NCBI RefSeq assembly: GCF_009832745.1
Contig: NZ_VRMJ01000041.1
Coordinates: forward strand, 5,001 to 69,000
From: Polaribacter septentrionalilitoris
GTDB lineage: Bacteria > Bacteroidota > Bacteroidia > Flavobacteriales > Flavobacteriaceae
Direction: 5' to 3'
DNA length: 64,000 bases
Shown here: positions 19,190 through 29,813 of the stretch, piece after piece
How the letters are laid out: every line of letters begins with the position of its first letter
Position numbering within the stretch: position 1 is the first letter of the stretch
Notes under the pieces: model-generated
Told to the model about the DNA's origin: nothing
The model's input: only the letters and a program-made list of their open reading frames with translations
Databases searched by the model: none
Position numbers and translations under genes: made by a program

Positions 19190-20017
19190 ATGGAATTCTT
19201 AAATACAAAACACAAACGTAAATCAGCTGTAATTACAGTAATAATTCTGATGTTACTCATCTTTGGAGTTTTAAATTACGGTATGCAATATTTAGATCCT
19301 CCAGAAGAATATGGTTTGGCAATTAATTTTGGGAATTCAAATATTGGTAATGGTGAGCCTGTTCAAAGAACAAAAAAAGTGTCAACGCCAAAAGTTATTG
19401 AAAAGCAAGAGGTTGTTGAAAAAGAGGTGAAAGAAACTCCAAAAGAAATCATTAAAGAAAAAATGATTGCAGATGATTCTTCTAAAGATGTTCCAGTTGT
19501 TGAAAAGAAAAAAGAAATTAAGAAGCCAGTAGAAAAAGAGATTAAAAAAGAGAAGCCTAAAGAAAAGCCAAAGCCAAAACCATCTAAAGAAAATCAAAAC
19601 GCTTTGAATAATTTATTAAATGGAAATTCTTCAGATGGAAAGCCAAAAGGAGAGGGTGATGATAAAAAATCAGGAGTAAAAGGAAAAGAAAAAGGAGATA
19701 CAAACTCTAACAAATATTATGGAAATACTGGTAGTGGTTCTGGAGGAAATTATAATCTTGCAGGAAGAAAAGCCTTGTCGAAGCCTAAAGAACAACCAGA
19801 TTGTCAAGAAGAAGGTATTGTTGTGGTAAGAATTCAAGTAGATAAATCTGGAAAAGTAATTTATGCTCGTCCAGGAGAAAAAGGGACAACAAATTCGGCC
19901 CCTTGTTTGTTTAAACCTGCAAAAGCAGCAGCTTTAAAAACTAGATGGAATGTAGATGAAAATGCACCAGCAAAACAAACAGGAACCATCATTTATAAGT
20001 TCTCTCTCTCTAAATAA
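19190..20017 (+). CDS. TonB-like energy transducer
   Basis: 275 aa. One membrane helix lies near residues 12-32 (AVITVIILMLLIFGVLNYG); a long Lys/Glu/Pro-rich periplasmic stretch (about 60-135) and a Gly/Asn/Ser-rich linker follow. The C-terminal domain (about 200-275) has the TonB-like IVVVRIQVDKSGKVI and a final strand IIYKFSLSK. It would carry energy from ExbB-ExbD to TonB-dependent receptors. In place of the classic YP motif, it has a DCQEEG...CLFKPAKAAALKT region with two cysteines, a variant common in Bacteroidota. A short interspersed repeat lies just before the gene. Confidence 0.82.
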   Translation: MEFLNTKHKRKSAVITVIILMLLIFGVLNYGMQYLDPPEEYGLAINFGNSNIGNGEPVQRTKKVSTPKVIEKQEVVEKEVKETPKEIIKEKMIADDSSKDVPVVEKKKEIKKPVEKEIKKEKPKEKPKPKPSKENQNALNNLLNGNSSDGKPKGEGDDKKSGVKGKEKGDTNSNKYYGNTGSGSGGNYNLAGRKALSKPKEQPDCQEEGIVVVRIQVDKSGKVIYARPGEKGTTNSAPCLFKPAKAAALKTRWNVDENAPAKQTGTIIYKFSLSK

Positions 20018-20078
20018 TCCTTATTTTTGTGGCTAAATGTCACCTTGAGCTTAGTCGATAGGTCTCTCAATTAATTTT

Positions 20079-21287
20079 ATGACGTATAAAGAAACATTAG
20101 ATTGGATGTTTGCGCAATTACCAATGTATCAAAGACAAGGTAAAGTTGCGTTTAAAAAAGATTTGACTAACACTATTGCATTGTCTAAGGAATTGGGTTT
20201 TCCTGAAAAAAAGTTTAAATCCATCCATGTTGGAGGTACCAATGGCAAAGGATCTACAAGTCATATGTTAGCGTCAATATTACAAGAGGCTGGTTACAAA
20301 GTTGGCTTGTATACTTCTCCGCATTTAAAAAACTTTACAGAGCGAATTCGAATTAACGGAGATGAAATTCCGAAAAGCAAAGTCACCTCTTTTATTATAA
20401 AGCATAAAGATTTTTTAGAACAACAAAAATTGTCTTTTTTTGAAATGACTGTAGGATTAGCTTTTGATTATTTTGCTTCAGAAAAAGTGGATATCGCTGT
20501 CATTGAAGTTGGTTTGGGTGGACGATTAGATTCTACAAATATCATCACTCCAGAACTTTCTGTGATTACCAATATCGGATTAGACCATACAGAAATGTTG
20601 GGTAATACGCTTCCGGAAATAGCTTATGAAAAAGCAGGAATTATAAAAGAAAACATAACAGTTGTAATTGGTGAAAGACAGCCTGAGGTTCAAAAAGTTT
20701 TTTCTAAAAAAAGTCAAGAAACTTTTTCTGAATTATTTTATGCGTCAGATACAATTGAAAATTACGAAACAGATTTACTAGGAGATTATCAACAAAAAAA
20801 TAGCAAAACAGCAGTTGTAGTCATTAAGCATTTACATAGATTTAAAGTTTCTGATAAGCATATTCAACAAGGACTATTAAATGTCGTAAAAAACACAAAC
20901 CTAAAAGGAAGGTGGCAGATATTACAAGAAAATCCAAAAGTAATTTGTGATACGGCACATAATAAAGAAGGGTTAAGCATTGTTTTAAATCAGTTAAAAA
21001 AAGAAAACTACACTACTTTGCATATTGTTTTAGGAGTAGTTTCTGATAAAGATTTAGATAAAATCTTACCTCTTTTTCCAAAGAACGCCAATTATTATTT
21101 TTGTAAGCCTAACATTCCAAGAGGGCTTTCTGAGGAAACTTTACAAGAAAAAGCAGGTCTATTTAATTTAATCGGAAAAAAATATTCCTCTGTAAAAAGA
21201 GCGTATACAAATGCCTTATCAAATGTAAATCAAGGAGATGTGATTTATGTAGGTGGTAGTACTTTTATGGTTGCAGAAATTATTTAA
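20079..21287 (+). CDS. folC: Folylpolyglutamate / dihydrofolate synthase
   Basis: A Mur-ligase-family ATP-dependent enzyme that adds glutamate to dihydropteroate or folates in the cytoplasm. The 402-aa protein has the P-loop VGGTNGKGSTSHML (about residues 51-64), the YTSPHL motif, the EVGLGGRLDSTN signature and NIGLDHTEMLG with AYEKAGIIK, all specific to FolC. The gene lies 61 bases after the TonB-like gene and may be co-transcribed with it. A small copy of an interspersed repeat sits in between. Confidence 0.94.
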   Translation: MTYKETLDWMFAQLPMYQRQGKVAFKKDLTNTIALSKELGFPEKKFKSIHVGGTNGKGSTSHMLASILQEAGYKVGLYTSPHLKNFTERIRINGDEIPKSKVTSFIIKHKDFLEQQKLSFFEMTVGLAFDYFASEKVDIAVIEVGLGGRLDSTNIITPELSVITNIGLDHTEMLGNTLPEIAYEKAGIIKENITVVIGERQPEVQKVFSKKSQETFSELFYASDTIENYETDLLGDYQQKNSKTAVVVIKHLHRFKVSDKHIQQGLLNVVKNTNLKGRWQILQENPKVICDTAHNKEGLSIVLNQLKKENYTTLHIVLGVVSDKDLDKILPLFPKNANYYFCKPNIPRGLSEETLQEKAGLFNLIGKKYSSVKRAYTNALSNVNQGDVIYVGGSTFMVAEII

Positions 21288-21305
21288 AATAAATTCATTT
21301 TTTGT

Positions 21306-21336
21306 TTTGGTAGAATTAAAATCTGTTATATATTTG
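21306..21336 (+). promoter_or_regulatory. Promoter of tRNA-Val
   Basis: TTTG (21306-21309), then 19 bases, then TATATTTG (21329-21336): perfect -33 and -7 elements. The tRNA begins 17 bases after the -7 box. Confidence 0.75.
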
Positions 21337-21353
21337 CATCCGCAATCACGCAG

Positions 21354-21727
<374 letters not shown>

Positions 21728-21729
<2 letters not shown>

Positions 21730-21810
21730 AGCATCCCGATTTCACATCGGGAGTGGTCAGGGGTTCGAATCCCTTTTCCGAAGTTAATTCGGAACAGGCT
21801 GCGCCCACCA
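21728..21810 (+). other. tRNA-like 3' tail of unit 1
   Basis: In order: agagca as at the 3' side of the tRNA D-arm, a 7-bp hairpin in the place of the anticodon arm (TCCCGAT, TTCAC, ATCGGGA, 21734-21752), a 21-base stretch identical to the T-arm of tRNA-Val (21755-21775 versus 21400-21420), an extra 7-bp hairpin (21776-21794), and the acceptor strand with CCA (21801-21810). It has no 5' half, so it cannot fold into a full tRNA. It is best read as a mimic or relict of the tRNA 3' half. Confidence 0.7.
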
Positions 21811-21811
21811 C

Positions 21812-21845
21812 AAAACCTTCACTTCTAAAGTGAGGTTTTTTTTAC
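21812..21845 (+). terminator. Terminator hairpin, copy 2
   Basis: The same stem as after the tRNA (aaaaccttcactt with aagtgaggtttt) and a T-run, repeated at the head of unit 2. One base differs from copy 1. Confidence 0.65.
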
Positions 21846-21856
21846 TTTTACAAAAA

Positions 21857-22108
21857 ATGTTTTATCTCTATATTTTACATTCAGCTAAGCTTGATAAGTT
21901 TTATATTAGCTTTACTTCTAATTTAGAAGCAAGATTACAAAAACATTTGTCAAATCATAAAGGATATACTTCGAGAACAAAAGATTGGGAAATAGTGTAC
22001 TCAGAAAAATTTGAAAGTAATATTGAAGCAGAAAAAAGAGAAAGACAAATTAAGAACTGGAAAAGTAAGCAAATGATTATAAAATTAATAGCTCAAAACA
22101 AGGTTTAG
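21857..22108 (+). CDS. GIY-YIG nuclease domain protein, copy 2, probably damaged
   Basis: 83 aa, a near copy of the gene 379 bp upstream. Five residues differ: G18S and S19F turn the YIGST motif into YISFT, and T54S, K55N and one K-to-R change lie in the C-terminal half. Since the YIG glycine is part of the catalytic fold, this copy is probably inactive or altered. The frame is still open, so the change is recent or the protein keeps a binding role. The start (ATG at 21857) follows the same logic as copy 1. Confidence 0.8.
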   Translation: MFYLYILHSAKLDKFYISFTSNLEARLQKHLSNHKGYTSRTKDWEIVYSEKFESNIEAEKRERQIKNWKSKQMIIKLIAQNKV

Positions 22109-22189
22109 AGCATCCCGATTTCACATCGGGAGTGGTCAGGGGTTCGAATCCCTTTTCCGAAGTTAATTCGGAACAGGCTGCGCCCACAA
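22107..22189 (+). other. tRNA-like 3' tail of unit 2
   Basis: The same layout as the tail of unit 1 and identical to it over the 71 bases between the stop codon and the unit end, including the T-arm copy (22134-22154) and both hairpins. The final acceptor strand is followed by CAA instead of CCA. Confidence 0.7.
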
Positions 22190-22222
22190 CAAAACCTTCA
22201 TTTAATAAGTGGAGGTTTTTTT
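22190..22222 (+). terminator. Terminator after the GIY-YIG array
   Basis: aaaaccttcattt / aagtggaggtttt pairs with some G-T pairs and is followed by T7. It resembles the tRNA-Val terminator and may be the original one, moved downstream by the insertion of the units. Confidence 0.65.
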
Positions 22223-22266
22223 ATACAGATACTTTGTATTTAAGAAGTAAAATAATTCTTTTTTGC

Positions 22267-22274
22267 TACATTTG
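22267..22274 (+). promoter_or_regulatory. Promoter -7 box ahead of the polysaccharide locus
   Basis: TACATTTG matches TAnnTTTG exactly, 34 bases before the first gene of the locus. No TTTG lies at the usual -33 spacing (the nearest is at 22233). A leader of about 28 nt would result. Confidence 0.5.
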
Positions 22275-22308
22275 TTACTCTTTAAAATAGGCTAAAAGCA
22301 TCTTATTA

Positions 22309-23289
22309 ATGAATGTAAATTTATCGAGTAAAAAAATTCTTGTCACAGGTGGTGCTGGGTTTATAGGTTCAAACTTATGTGAGGCTTTACTAGATAATCA
22401 TGCTTTTGTAGTATGTCTTGATAATTTTTCAACCGGAAAAAAAGAAAATATTTCAACATTTTTAGAGCATCCAAACTTTACGCTAATAGAGGGTGATATA
22501 AGAAATTTATCCGACTGCAAAAAGGCAACTACAGATGTAGATTTTATCTTACATCAAGCGGCTTTAGGATCAGTTCCTCGTTCTATAAAAGATCCAATTA
22601 CTTCAAATGAAGTCAATATTTCTGGTTTTTTAAATATGTTGATAGCAGCAAGAGATAATAATGTCAAGCGATTTGTATATGCAGCCAGTTCCTCTACCTA
22701 CGGAGATTCAAAATCATTACCAAAGGTAGAAGAGGTTATTGGAAAACCTCTTTCTCCGTATGCAGTTACAAAATATGTAAATGAACTTTATGCAGATGTG
22801 TTTGCAAAAACGTATGATATGGAGTTGATAGGGCTGCGCTATTTTAATGTTTTTGGAAAAAAACAAGATCCAAATGGCGCTTATGCAGCAGTGATTCCCA
22901 AGTTTATCGGTAAATTGATAAAATTAGAAGCGCCTACTATTAACGGAGATGGAACAAATTCTCGTGACTTTACCTATATTGATAATGTTGTTCAAGCAAA
23001 CATACTTTCTTTATTAGCTAAAAAATCAGCTGTCAATCAAGTGTATAATGTAGCTTACGGAGATCGAAATTCCTTATCAGAATTAAGTGTTATTTTAAAA
23101 GAACTACTATCAAGTTACAATCCAAAAATAGGAGAAATAAACTTTTTGAATGGCCCCAATCGATCTGGTGATATACCACACTCTCATGCGGATGTTTCTA
23201 AGGCAAAAAAAATGATAAATTATAGCCCTTCACATTCTTTAAAAGATGGACTTATAGAGTCTATAGAATGGTATTGGAGAAATTTGTAG
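22309..23289 (+). CDS. wbpP: UDP-N-acetylglucosamine 4-epimerase, WbpP/TviC-like
   Basis: An extended short-chain dehydrogenase (326 aa) that interconverts UDP-GlcNAc and UDP-GalNAc. The NAD-binding [10 protein letters not shown] lies at residues 13-22, the catalytic serine in [10 protein letters not shown], and the YxxxK pair is Y151/K155 (SPYAVTKY). [16 protein letters not shown] and the [16 protein letters not shown] segment are characteristic of the WbpP/VipB group. It opens the surface-polysaccharide locus and supplies substrate to the dehydrogenase two genes on. Confidence 0.9.
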   Translation: MNVNLSSKKILVTGGAGFIGSNLCEALLDNHAFVVCLDNFSTGKKENISTFLEHPNFTLIEGDIRNLSDCKKATTDVDFILHQAALGSVPRSIKDPITSNEVNISGFLNMLIAARDNNVKRFVYAASSSTYGDSKSLPKVEEVIGKPLSPYAVTKYVNELYADVFAKTYDMELIGLRYFNVFGKKQDPNGAYAAVIPKFIGKLIKLEAPTINGDGTNSRDFTYIDNVVQANILSLLAKKSAVNQVYNVAYGDRNSLSELSVILKELLSSYNPKIGEINFLNGPNRSGDIPHSHADVSKAKKMINYSPSHSLKDGLIESIEWYWRNL

Positions 23290-23298
23290 GTGTTGGAG

Positions 23299-23397
23299 TG
23301 AATAGTGAATAGTGATTAGGGTTAGGTAATGGTGATTATGAAATAGGTAATGGTGGTTAGGGAATAGGAAATAGGAATTAGGTAATAAGGAATAGGG
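23299..23397 (+). repeat. Purine-rich GGAATAGG/GGTAATGG-like array
   Basis: A run of degenerate short units (gaatagtga, ggtaatgg, ggaatagg, aggaattagg) fills the space between wbpP and the four-helix-bundle gene and ends at its start codon. A short segment of the opposite sense (cctaatccccaattcctaa, 23802-23820) lies behind that gene, so the gene is bracketed by inverted copies. Confidence 0.6.
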
Positions 23398-23760
23398 ATG
23401 AACACACATAAAGATTTATTGGTTTGGCAGAGAGCAATTGATTTTGTGACTCAAGTTTATAAATTAACAATTGAGTTTCCGAATCATGAAATGTATGGAT
23501 TGACAAGTCAATTAAGAAGAGCTTCAATTTCAATACCTTCTAATATTGCAGAAGGAGCTGCAAGAAAAATAGATAAAGAATTTGTACGTTTTTTATATAT
23601 TGCAAGAGCTTCAGCTGCAGAAGTAGAAACCCAGTTCATTATCTCAGAAAACCTTGGGTATGTATTATCAGATAAAAGTAAGTTAAAAAAAGAGTTATTA
23701 AGTATTTCTAAAATGCTAACAGCATTGATTCAAAAAATAAATAAACGAATAAAAGTGTAG
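23398..23760 (+). CDS. Four-helix-bundle protein (23S intervening-sequence family)
   Basis: 120 aa, related to the proteins once named after the 23S rRNA intervening sequence (S23/IVP, a pentameric four-helix bundle). The signature is visible: LLVWQRAIDFVTQVY, FPNHEMYGLTSQLRRA, SIPSNIAEGAARK, FLYIARASAAEVETQ. The molecular role is unknown. It interrupts the sugar genes wbpP and the UDP-sugar dehydrogenase and is flanked by inverted, degenerate AT/GG-rich repeats, so it looks like an insertion. It does not belong to the pathway by chemistry. Confidence 0.88.
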   Translation: MNTHKDLLVWQRAIDFVTQVYKLTIEFPNHEMYGLTSQLRRASISIPSNIAEGAARKIDKEFVRFLYIARASAAEVETQFIISENLGYVLSDKSKLKKELLSISKMLTALIQKINKRIKV

Positions 23761-23801
23761 TGGTTGCAAGTTGAGGTTTTTAGGGTTTGCTTACAGCATA
23801 T

Positions 23802-23824
23802 CCTAATCCCCAATTCCTAATCTC
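23802..23824 (+). repeat. Inverted counterpart of the array before the four-helix gene
   Basis: The segment cctaatccccaattcctaa with the adjacent tctc reads, on the other strand, as the same AGGAATTGGGG/ATTAGG units that precede the four-helix-bundle gene. It lies about 40 bases after its stop codon and just before the next gene. Confidence 0.5.
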
Positions 23825-23841
23825 TTAAGTAATATAGTTAC

Positions 23842-26122
<2,281 letters not shown>

Positions 26123-26633
26123 AAGGCTTTTTTAGGAGATTTCTCCATTTCACGTCATTACGAACAACGTAAAATAGTCTTTAGTAAATGCTGTCAGTTC
26201 GAATGATTCCGATTTTTCACCGGGATTGTATCGAGAACTAATTTAAGTTAACATTAGTGCGCTTTTTTTTAGGTATGCTTTCTTTTGCTGGAATAATAAG
26301 TCTGTTACAAAGAGATTTCTTCATTTCACGTCCTTATGAACAACATGAAGCAATCTATTTATTTGGACGAGATTTCTCCATTTCGCTTTCGCTACAGTCG
26401 AAATGACATTTAAACTAATTTTGGTCATTGCGAACAACATGAAGCAATCTGTAGCTGTAGATGATATGGATGAGACTTCTCTATTTCAGGTTCCTCTCTC
26501 TCAAAAGAATACAAAAACCTCTTCTGAATTATAACATAGCATCAAAATAAAAAAACACATAAGTAATCCTTTCCTTAAAATTAAGTGGACATCCTTTTCT
26601 ATTTCATAAATTACGCTATATTTGCATAAATTA
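26123..26633. repeat. Gene-free stretch with interspersed repeats
   Basis: No gene is supported. Three to four degenerate copies of the same repeat are seen: gagatttctccatttcacgtc (26136 on), agagatttcttcatttcacg (26310 on), gagatttctccatttcgctt (26370 on) and a ggtcattgcgaacaac piece (26422 on) with gaagcaatct. The same family recurs at 56144-56326 and 57502-57599. It breaks the polysaccharide locus between wlbA and the nucleotidyltransferases. Confidence 0.75.
26617..26624 (+). promoter_or_regulatory. Promoter -7 box of the second polysaccharide operon
   Basis: TATATTTG is an exact -7 match, ten bases before the ATG at 26634 and 34 before that at 26658. The -33 region holds only TTTT. It is placed after the repeat-filled gap, so the genes from here onward have a separate start of transcription. 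Confidence 0.55.
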
Positions 26634-27080
26634 ATGAAAGAAAAGAAAACATCTCCCATGGAAAAAGCAATTATTGTTTCCGGGTATTTCAACCCAATTC
26701 ACAAAGGACATTTAGAGTATTTTAACAACGCAAAAGCAATGGCAGACAAGCTTTTTGTAATTGTGAATAGTGATTTACAAAGAAAGTTAAAAGGGTCTAA
26801 AGAGTTTCAAGATGAAAATGAACGATTGTTTATTGTACAGAACATTAAAGCTGTAGACAAAGCATTTATTTCTATAGATAAAGACAGAACTGTTTGTGCA
26901 TCTATTCGAAAAATACATGCTGATTTTAGCAAAGAGTATCAAATTGGATTTGCAAATGGTGGCGATCAGGATAACAATTCTATTCCAGAGGTGCCTGTTT
27001 GTAAAGAATTAGGAATTGAACTCATCGATGGTTTAGGCGATAAAGTGCAATCTTCTTCTTGGTTGTTGAAAAAAATCTAG
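26634..27080 (+). CDS. Cytidylyltransferase-like nucleotidyltransferase, type 1
   Basis: A 148-aa protein of the nucleotidyltransferase (HxGH) superfamily. The motif is FNPIHKGHLEYF, followed by the adenine/cytosine pocket residues (VNSDLQRKLKG) and a FANGGDQDN stretch. The start is open between ATG 26634 and ATG 26658 (140 aa, MEKAIIVSGYF); the TTG at 26622 lies in the promoter box and is rejected. The substrate is unknown; with the next gene it forms a pair that would activate a phosphorylated alcohol or sugar with CTP or ATP. Confidence 0.78.
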   Translation: MKEKKTSPMEKAIIVSGYFNPIHKGHLEYFNNAKAMADKLFVIVNSDLQRKLKGSKEFQDENERLFIVQNIKAVDKAFISIDKDRTVCASIRKIHADFSKEYQIGFANGGDQDNNSIPEVPVCKELGIELIDGLGDKVQSSSWLLKKI

Positions 27081-27084
27081 AGAA

Positions 27085-27507
27085 ATGAAAATAGGAATTA
27101 CTTTTAGTGCTTTTGACTTGTTTCATGCAGGACATGTAAAGATGTTAGAAGATGCAAAACAGCAATGCGATTACTTAATTTGCGGTTTGCAGACAGACCC
27201 TACCTTGGATCGTCCAGAAAAAAACAGACCCATTCAATCGGTTGTAGAAAGATACATTCAATTAAAAGGCTGTAAGTACGTAGATGAAGTTGTCCCTTAC
27301 GCAACAGAACAAGATCTAGAAGACGTGTTACGATCTTTTAAAATTGATGTTAGAATCGTTGGTGAAGAATATAGAAATAAAGATTTTACAGGTAGAAAAT
27401 ACTGTGAAGAAAGTGGGGTGAAGTTATTTTACAATAAAAGAGAACATCGTTTTTCGAGCAGTGGTTTACGAAAAGAAGTGCAAGAAAAAGAAAATGTAAA
27501 AAAGTAA
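27085..27507 (+). CDS. Cytidylyltransferase-like nucleotidyltransferase, TagD-like
   Basis: 140 aa with the HxGH motif FDLFHAGHVKMLEDAK, the middle RPIQSVVERYIQLKG region and RFSSSGLRKEV near the C-terminus (the place of the ISTT motif). It is closest in shape to glycerol-3-phosphate cytidylyltransferase (TagD) and could make a CDP-activated polyol. It starts five bases after the previous gene and ends ten before ugd. Why two such proteins are encoded in tandem is not clear. Confidence 0.8.
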   Translation: MKIGITFSAFDLFHAGHVKMLEDAKQQCDYLICGLQTDPTLDRPEKNRPIQSVVERYIQLKGCKYVDEVVPYATEQDLEDVLRSFKIDVRIVGEEYRNKDFTGRKYCEESGVKLFYNKREHRFSSSGLRKEVQEKENVKK

Positions 27508-27517
27508 TTAGATATTT

Positions 27518-28840
27518 ATGAATATAGCTGTCATTGGCTCAGGCTATGTAGGTTTAGTTTCAGGTACATGTTTTGCTGAAATGGGAAACCATGTGACATG
27601 TGTAGATATCGATCCTGTTAAAATTGAAAAGTTAAACAAAGGTATTATTCCGATTTTTGAACCAGGTTTAGAATCCATGGTGTTAAAAAATGTAAAAAAC
27701 AAAAATTTATTTTTTACAACAAAACTTTCAGATGCAATTTTAAATGCTAAAATAGTTTTTATCGCTGTGGGTACTCCAATGGGAGGTGATGGTACTGCAG
27801 ATTTACAATACGTTTTAGCTGTTGCGAGTTCAATAGGAGAATCAATGAGTAAAGAATTAGTCGTTGTTGATAAATCTACAGTTCCTATTGGAACAGCGGA
27901 TAAAGTAAGGGATACTATTCAACAAAAATTAAACAATAGAAACGTTGATGCAAAATTTCATGTTGTCTCTAATCCAGAATTTTTAAAAGAAGGAGTAGCT
28001 ATAGATGATTTTATGAAACCAGATAGAGTTGTAATAGGGGCGGACTCTGAATATGCTTTTGATTTAATGAAACAATTGTATTCGCCTTTTTTTAGAACAC
28101 ATGATCGTTTTATAACGATGGATATTCGTTCAGCAGAAATGACAAAATATGCTGCAAACGCAATGTTAGCAACTAAGATCTCTTTTATGAATGAAATTGC
28201 TAACATTTGTGAAAGGGTTGGTGCAGATGCAAATCAAGTAAGAATAGGGATTGGTTCTGATAAAAGAATTGGATATAGTTTTATTTATCCTGGAGCTGGT
28301 TATGGAGGTTCTTGTCTTCCAAAAGATATAAAAGCATTAAAGAAAATTGCAGAAGAATATGGTTATAAAGCAAATTTAATTACATCTGTTGAAGATGTAA
28401 ATGATTCCCAAAAATTAGTAATCGCGCAAAAAATTGTCAAACGCTTTGGAGAAGATTTGTCTGGTTTTACTTTTGCTTTATGGGGTTTAGCCTTTAAGCC
28501 AGGAACTGATGACATGCGAGAAGCTCCTGCAATATACATTGTCAAAGAATTGACCAAAAGAGGGGCTAAGGTAAAAGCCTATGATCCAAAAGCAATAGAA
28601 GAAGCTAAAGAATGTTATTTAAAAGATGTAGAAAATATATCATATTTTGAAACTAAATATGAGGTTTTAAAAGATGCTGATGCATTGATTTTATTAACAG
28701 AATGGAAAGAATTCCGATCTCCAGATTTTGAGGAGATTAAATCGCAATTAGTTTCTCCAATTATTTTTGATGGAAGAAATCAATACAATGCTTTTAATTT
28801 AGAAGCTAAGAGCTTTGAATATTATCAAATAGGAAAATAA
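27518..28840 (+). CDS. ugd: UDP-glucose 6-dehydrogenase
   Basis: Oxidises UDP-glucose to UDP-glucuronate with two NAD. At 440 aa it has the family's usual length. Visible are the N-terminal IGSGYVGLVSGTCFAEMG, DIDPVKIEKLNKG, the FLKEGVAIDDFMKPDRVVIG segment, the catalytic cysteine in YGGSCLPKDIKAL and the C-terminal FALWGLAFKPGTDDMREAPA. It belongs to the Ugd group and not to the HexNAc-specific group of the gene at 23842. The product is either incorporated as GlcA or further changed. Confidence 0.95.
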   Translation: MNIAVIGSGYVGLVSGTCFAEMGNHVTCVDIDPVKIEKLNKGIIPIFEPGLESMVLKNVKNKNLFFTTKLSDAILNAKIVFIAVGTPMGGDGTADLQYVLAVASSIGESMSKELVVVDKSTVPIGTADKVRDTIQQKLNNRNVDAKFHVVSNPEFLKEGVAIDDFMKPDRVVIGADSEYAFDLMKQLYSPFFRTHDRFITMDIRSAEMTKYAANAMLATKISFMNEIANICERVGADANQVRIGIGSDKRIGYSFIYPGAGYGGSCLPKDIKALKKIAEEYGYKANLITSVEDVNDSQKLVIAQKIVKRFGEDLSGFTFALWGLAFKPGTDDMREAPAIYIVKELTKRGAKVKAYDPKAIEEAKECYLKDVENISYFETKYEVLKDADALILLTEWKEFRSPDFEEIKSQLVSPIIFDGRNQYNAFNLEAKSFEYYQIGK

Positions 28841-28846
28841 TTTATA

Positions 28847-29806
28847 ATGAAGAAAGATTTAAAAATTTATATTGCAGGACACAGAGGTATGGTGGGCTCT
28901 GCAGTATGGAGAGCTTTAGAGGATAAGGGTTGCACCAATTTAATAGGTAAGACCAGTAAAGAATTGGATTTAAGAAATCAACAAGAAGTTGTTAATTTTT
29001 ATAAAAATGAAAATCCAGATGTTGTTATTGACGCAGCTGCAAGAGTTGGTGGTATTTTAGCTAATAATGATTTTCCATATCAATTTTTGATGGAGAACAT
29101 GCAAATTCAAAATAATTTAATAGATGGTGCACTAAAAGCTGGAATAGAAAAATTTATTTTTTTAGGAAGCTCGTGCATTTATCCTAAACTAGCTCCTCAA
29201 CCATTAAAAGAGGAATATTTATTAACAGATACTTTAGAGCCAACTAACGAATGGTATGCCATTGCTAAGATAACAGGAGTAAAAACTTGTCAAGCGATTA
29301 GAAAACAATTTAATAAAGATTATGTTAGCCTAATGCCTACAAATTTGTACGGCTATTTTGATAATTTTGATTTACAGACATCACATGTTTTGCCAGCTAT
29401 GATTCGTAAATTTCATGAAGCAAAACTAAAGAACAATGAGCCTGTCGAATTGTGGGGTAGTGGAACTCCAATGCGTGAGTTTTTATTTGTAGATGATCTA
29501 GCAGAAGCGGTGGTTTATGCTTTAGAAAATGAATTGCCAGAGTATTTATACAACGTTGGTACAGGAAAAGACATTACTATCAAAGAATTGGCACAGACCA
29601 TTCAAAAAGTTATAGGTCATAAAGGAAATATTGTTTGGGACTCCGAAAAACCAGATGGTACACCAAGAAAATTGATGGATGTCTCAAAAATGAAGAATAT
29701 GGGTTGGGAATATTCAACTGAATTACAAGAAGGAATAGAAAAAACCTATTCATGGTTTTTGGAAAATATTAAAAATATAAAAGAAGTAAAATTAGAAGTT
29801 AATTAA
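28847..29806 (+). CDS. fcl: GDP-L-fucose synthase
   Basis: The epimerase/reductase that turns GDP-4-keto-6-deoxymannose into GDP-L-fucose using NADPH. 319 aa; the start has [15 protein letters not shown], then the [19 protein letters not shown] signature and the YxxxK pair in [28 protein letters not shown] is also characteristic. It is followed after seven bases by gmd, which makes its substrate. Confidence 0.95.
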   Translation: MKKDLKIYIAGHRGMVGSAVWRALEDKGCTNLIGKTSKELDLRNQQEVVNFYKNENPDVVIDAAARVGGILANNDFPYQFLMENMQIQNNLIDGALKAGIEKFIFLGSSCIYPKLAPQPLKEEYLLTDTLEPTNEWYAIAKITGVKTCQAIRKQFNKDYVSLMPTNLYGYFDNFDLQTSHVLPAMIRKFHEAKLKNNEPVELWGSGTPMREFLFVDDLAEAVVYALENELPEYLYNVGTGKDITIKELAQTIQKVIGHKGNIVWDSEKPDGTPRKLMDVSKMKNMGWEYSTELQEGIEKTYSWFLENIKNIKEVKLEVN

Positions 29807-29813
29807 ACTAAAT

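Noticed and set aside
19382..19597. A 71-codon minus-strand frame rich in Phe, Leu and Asn
   Set aside because: It is the antisense reading of the Lys/Glu/Pro-rich linker of the TonB-like gene.
26123..26633. A decayed insertion sequence with transposase
   Set aside because: No transposase-like frame or terminal inverted repeats are visible; the content is short interspersed repeats.
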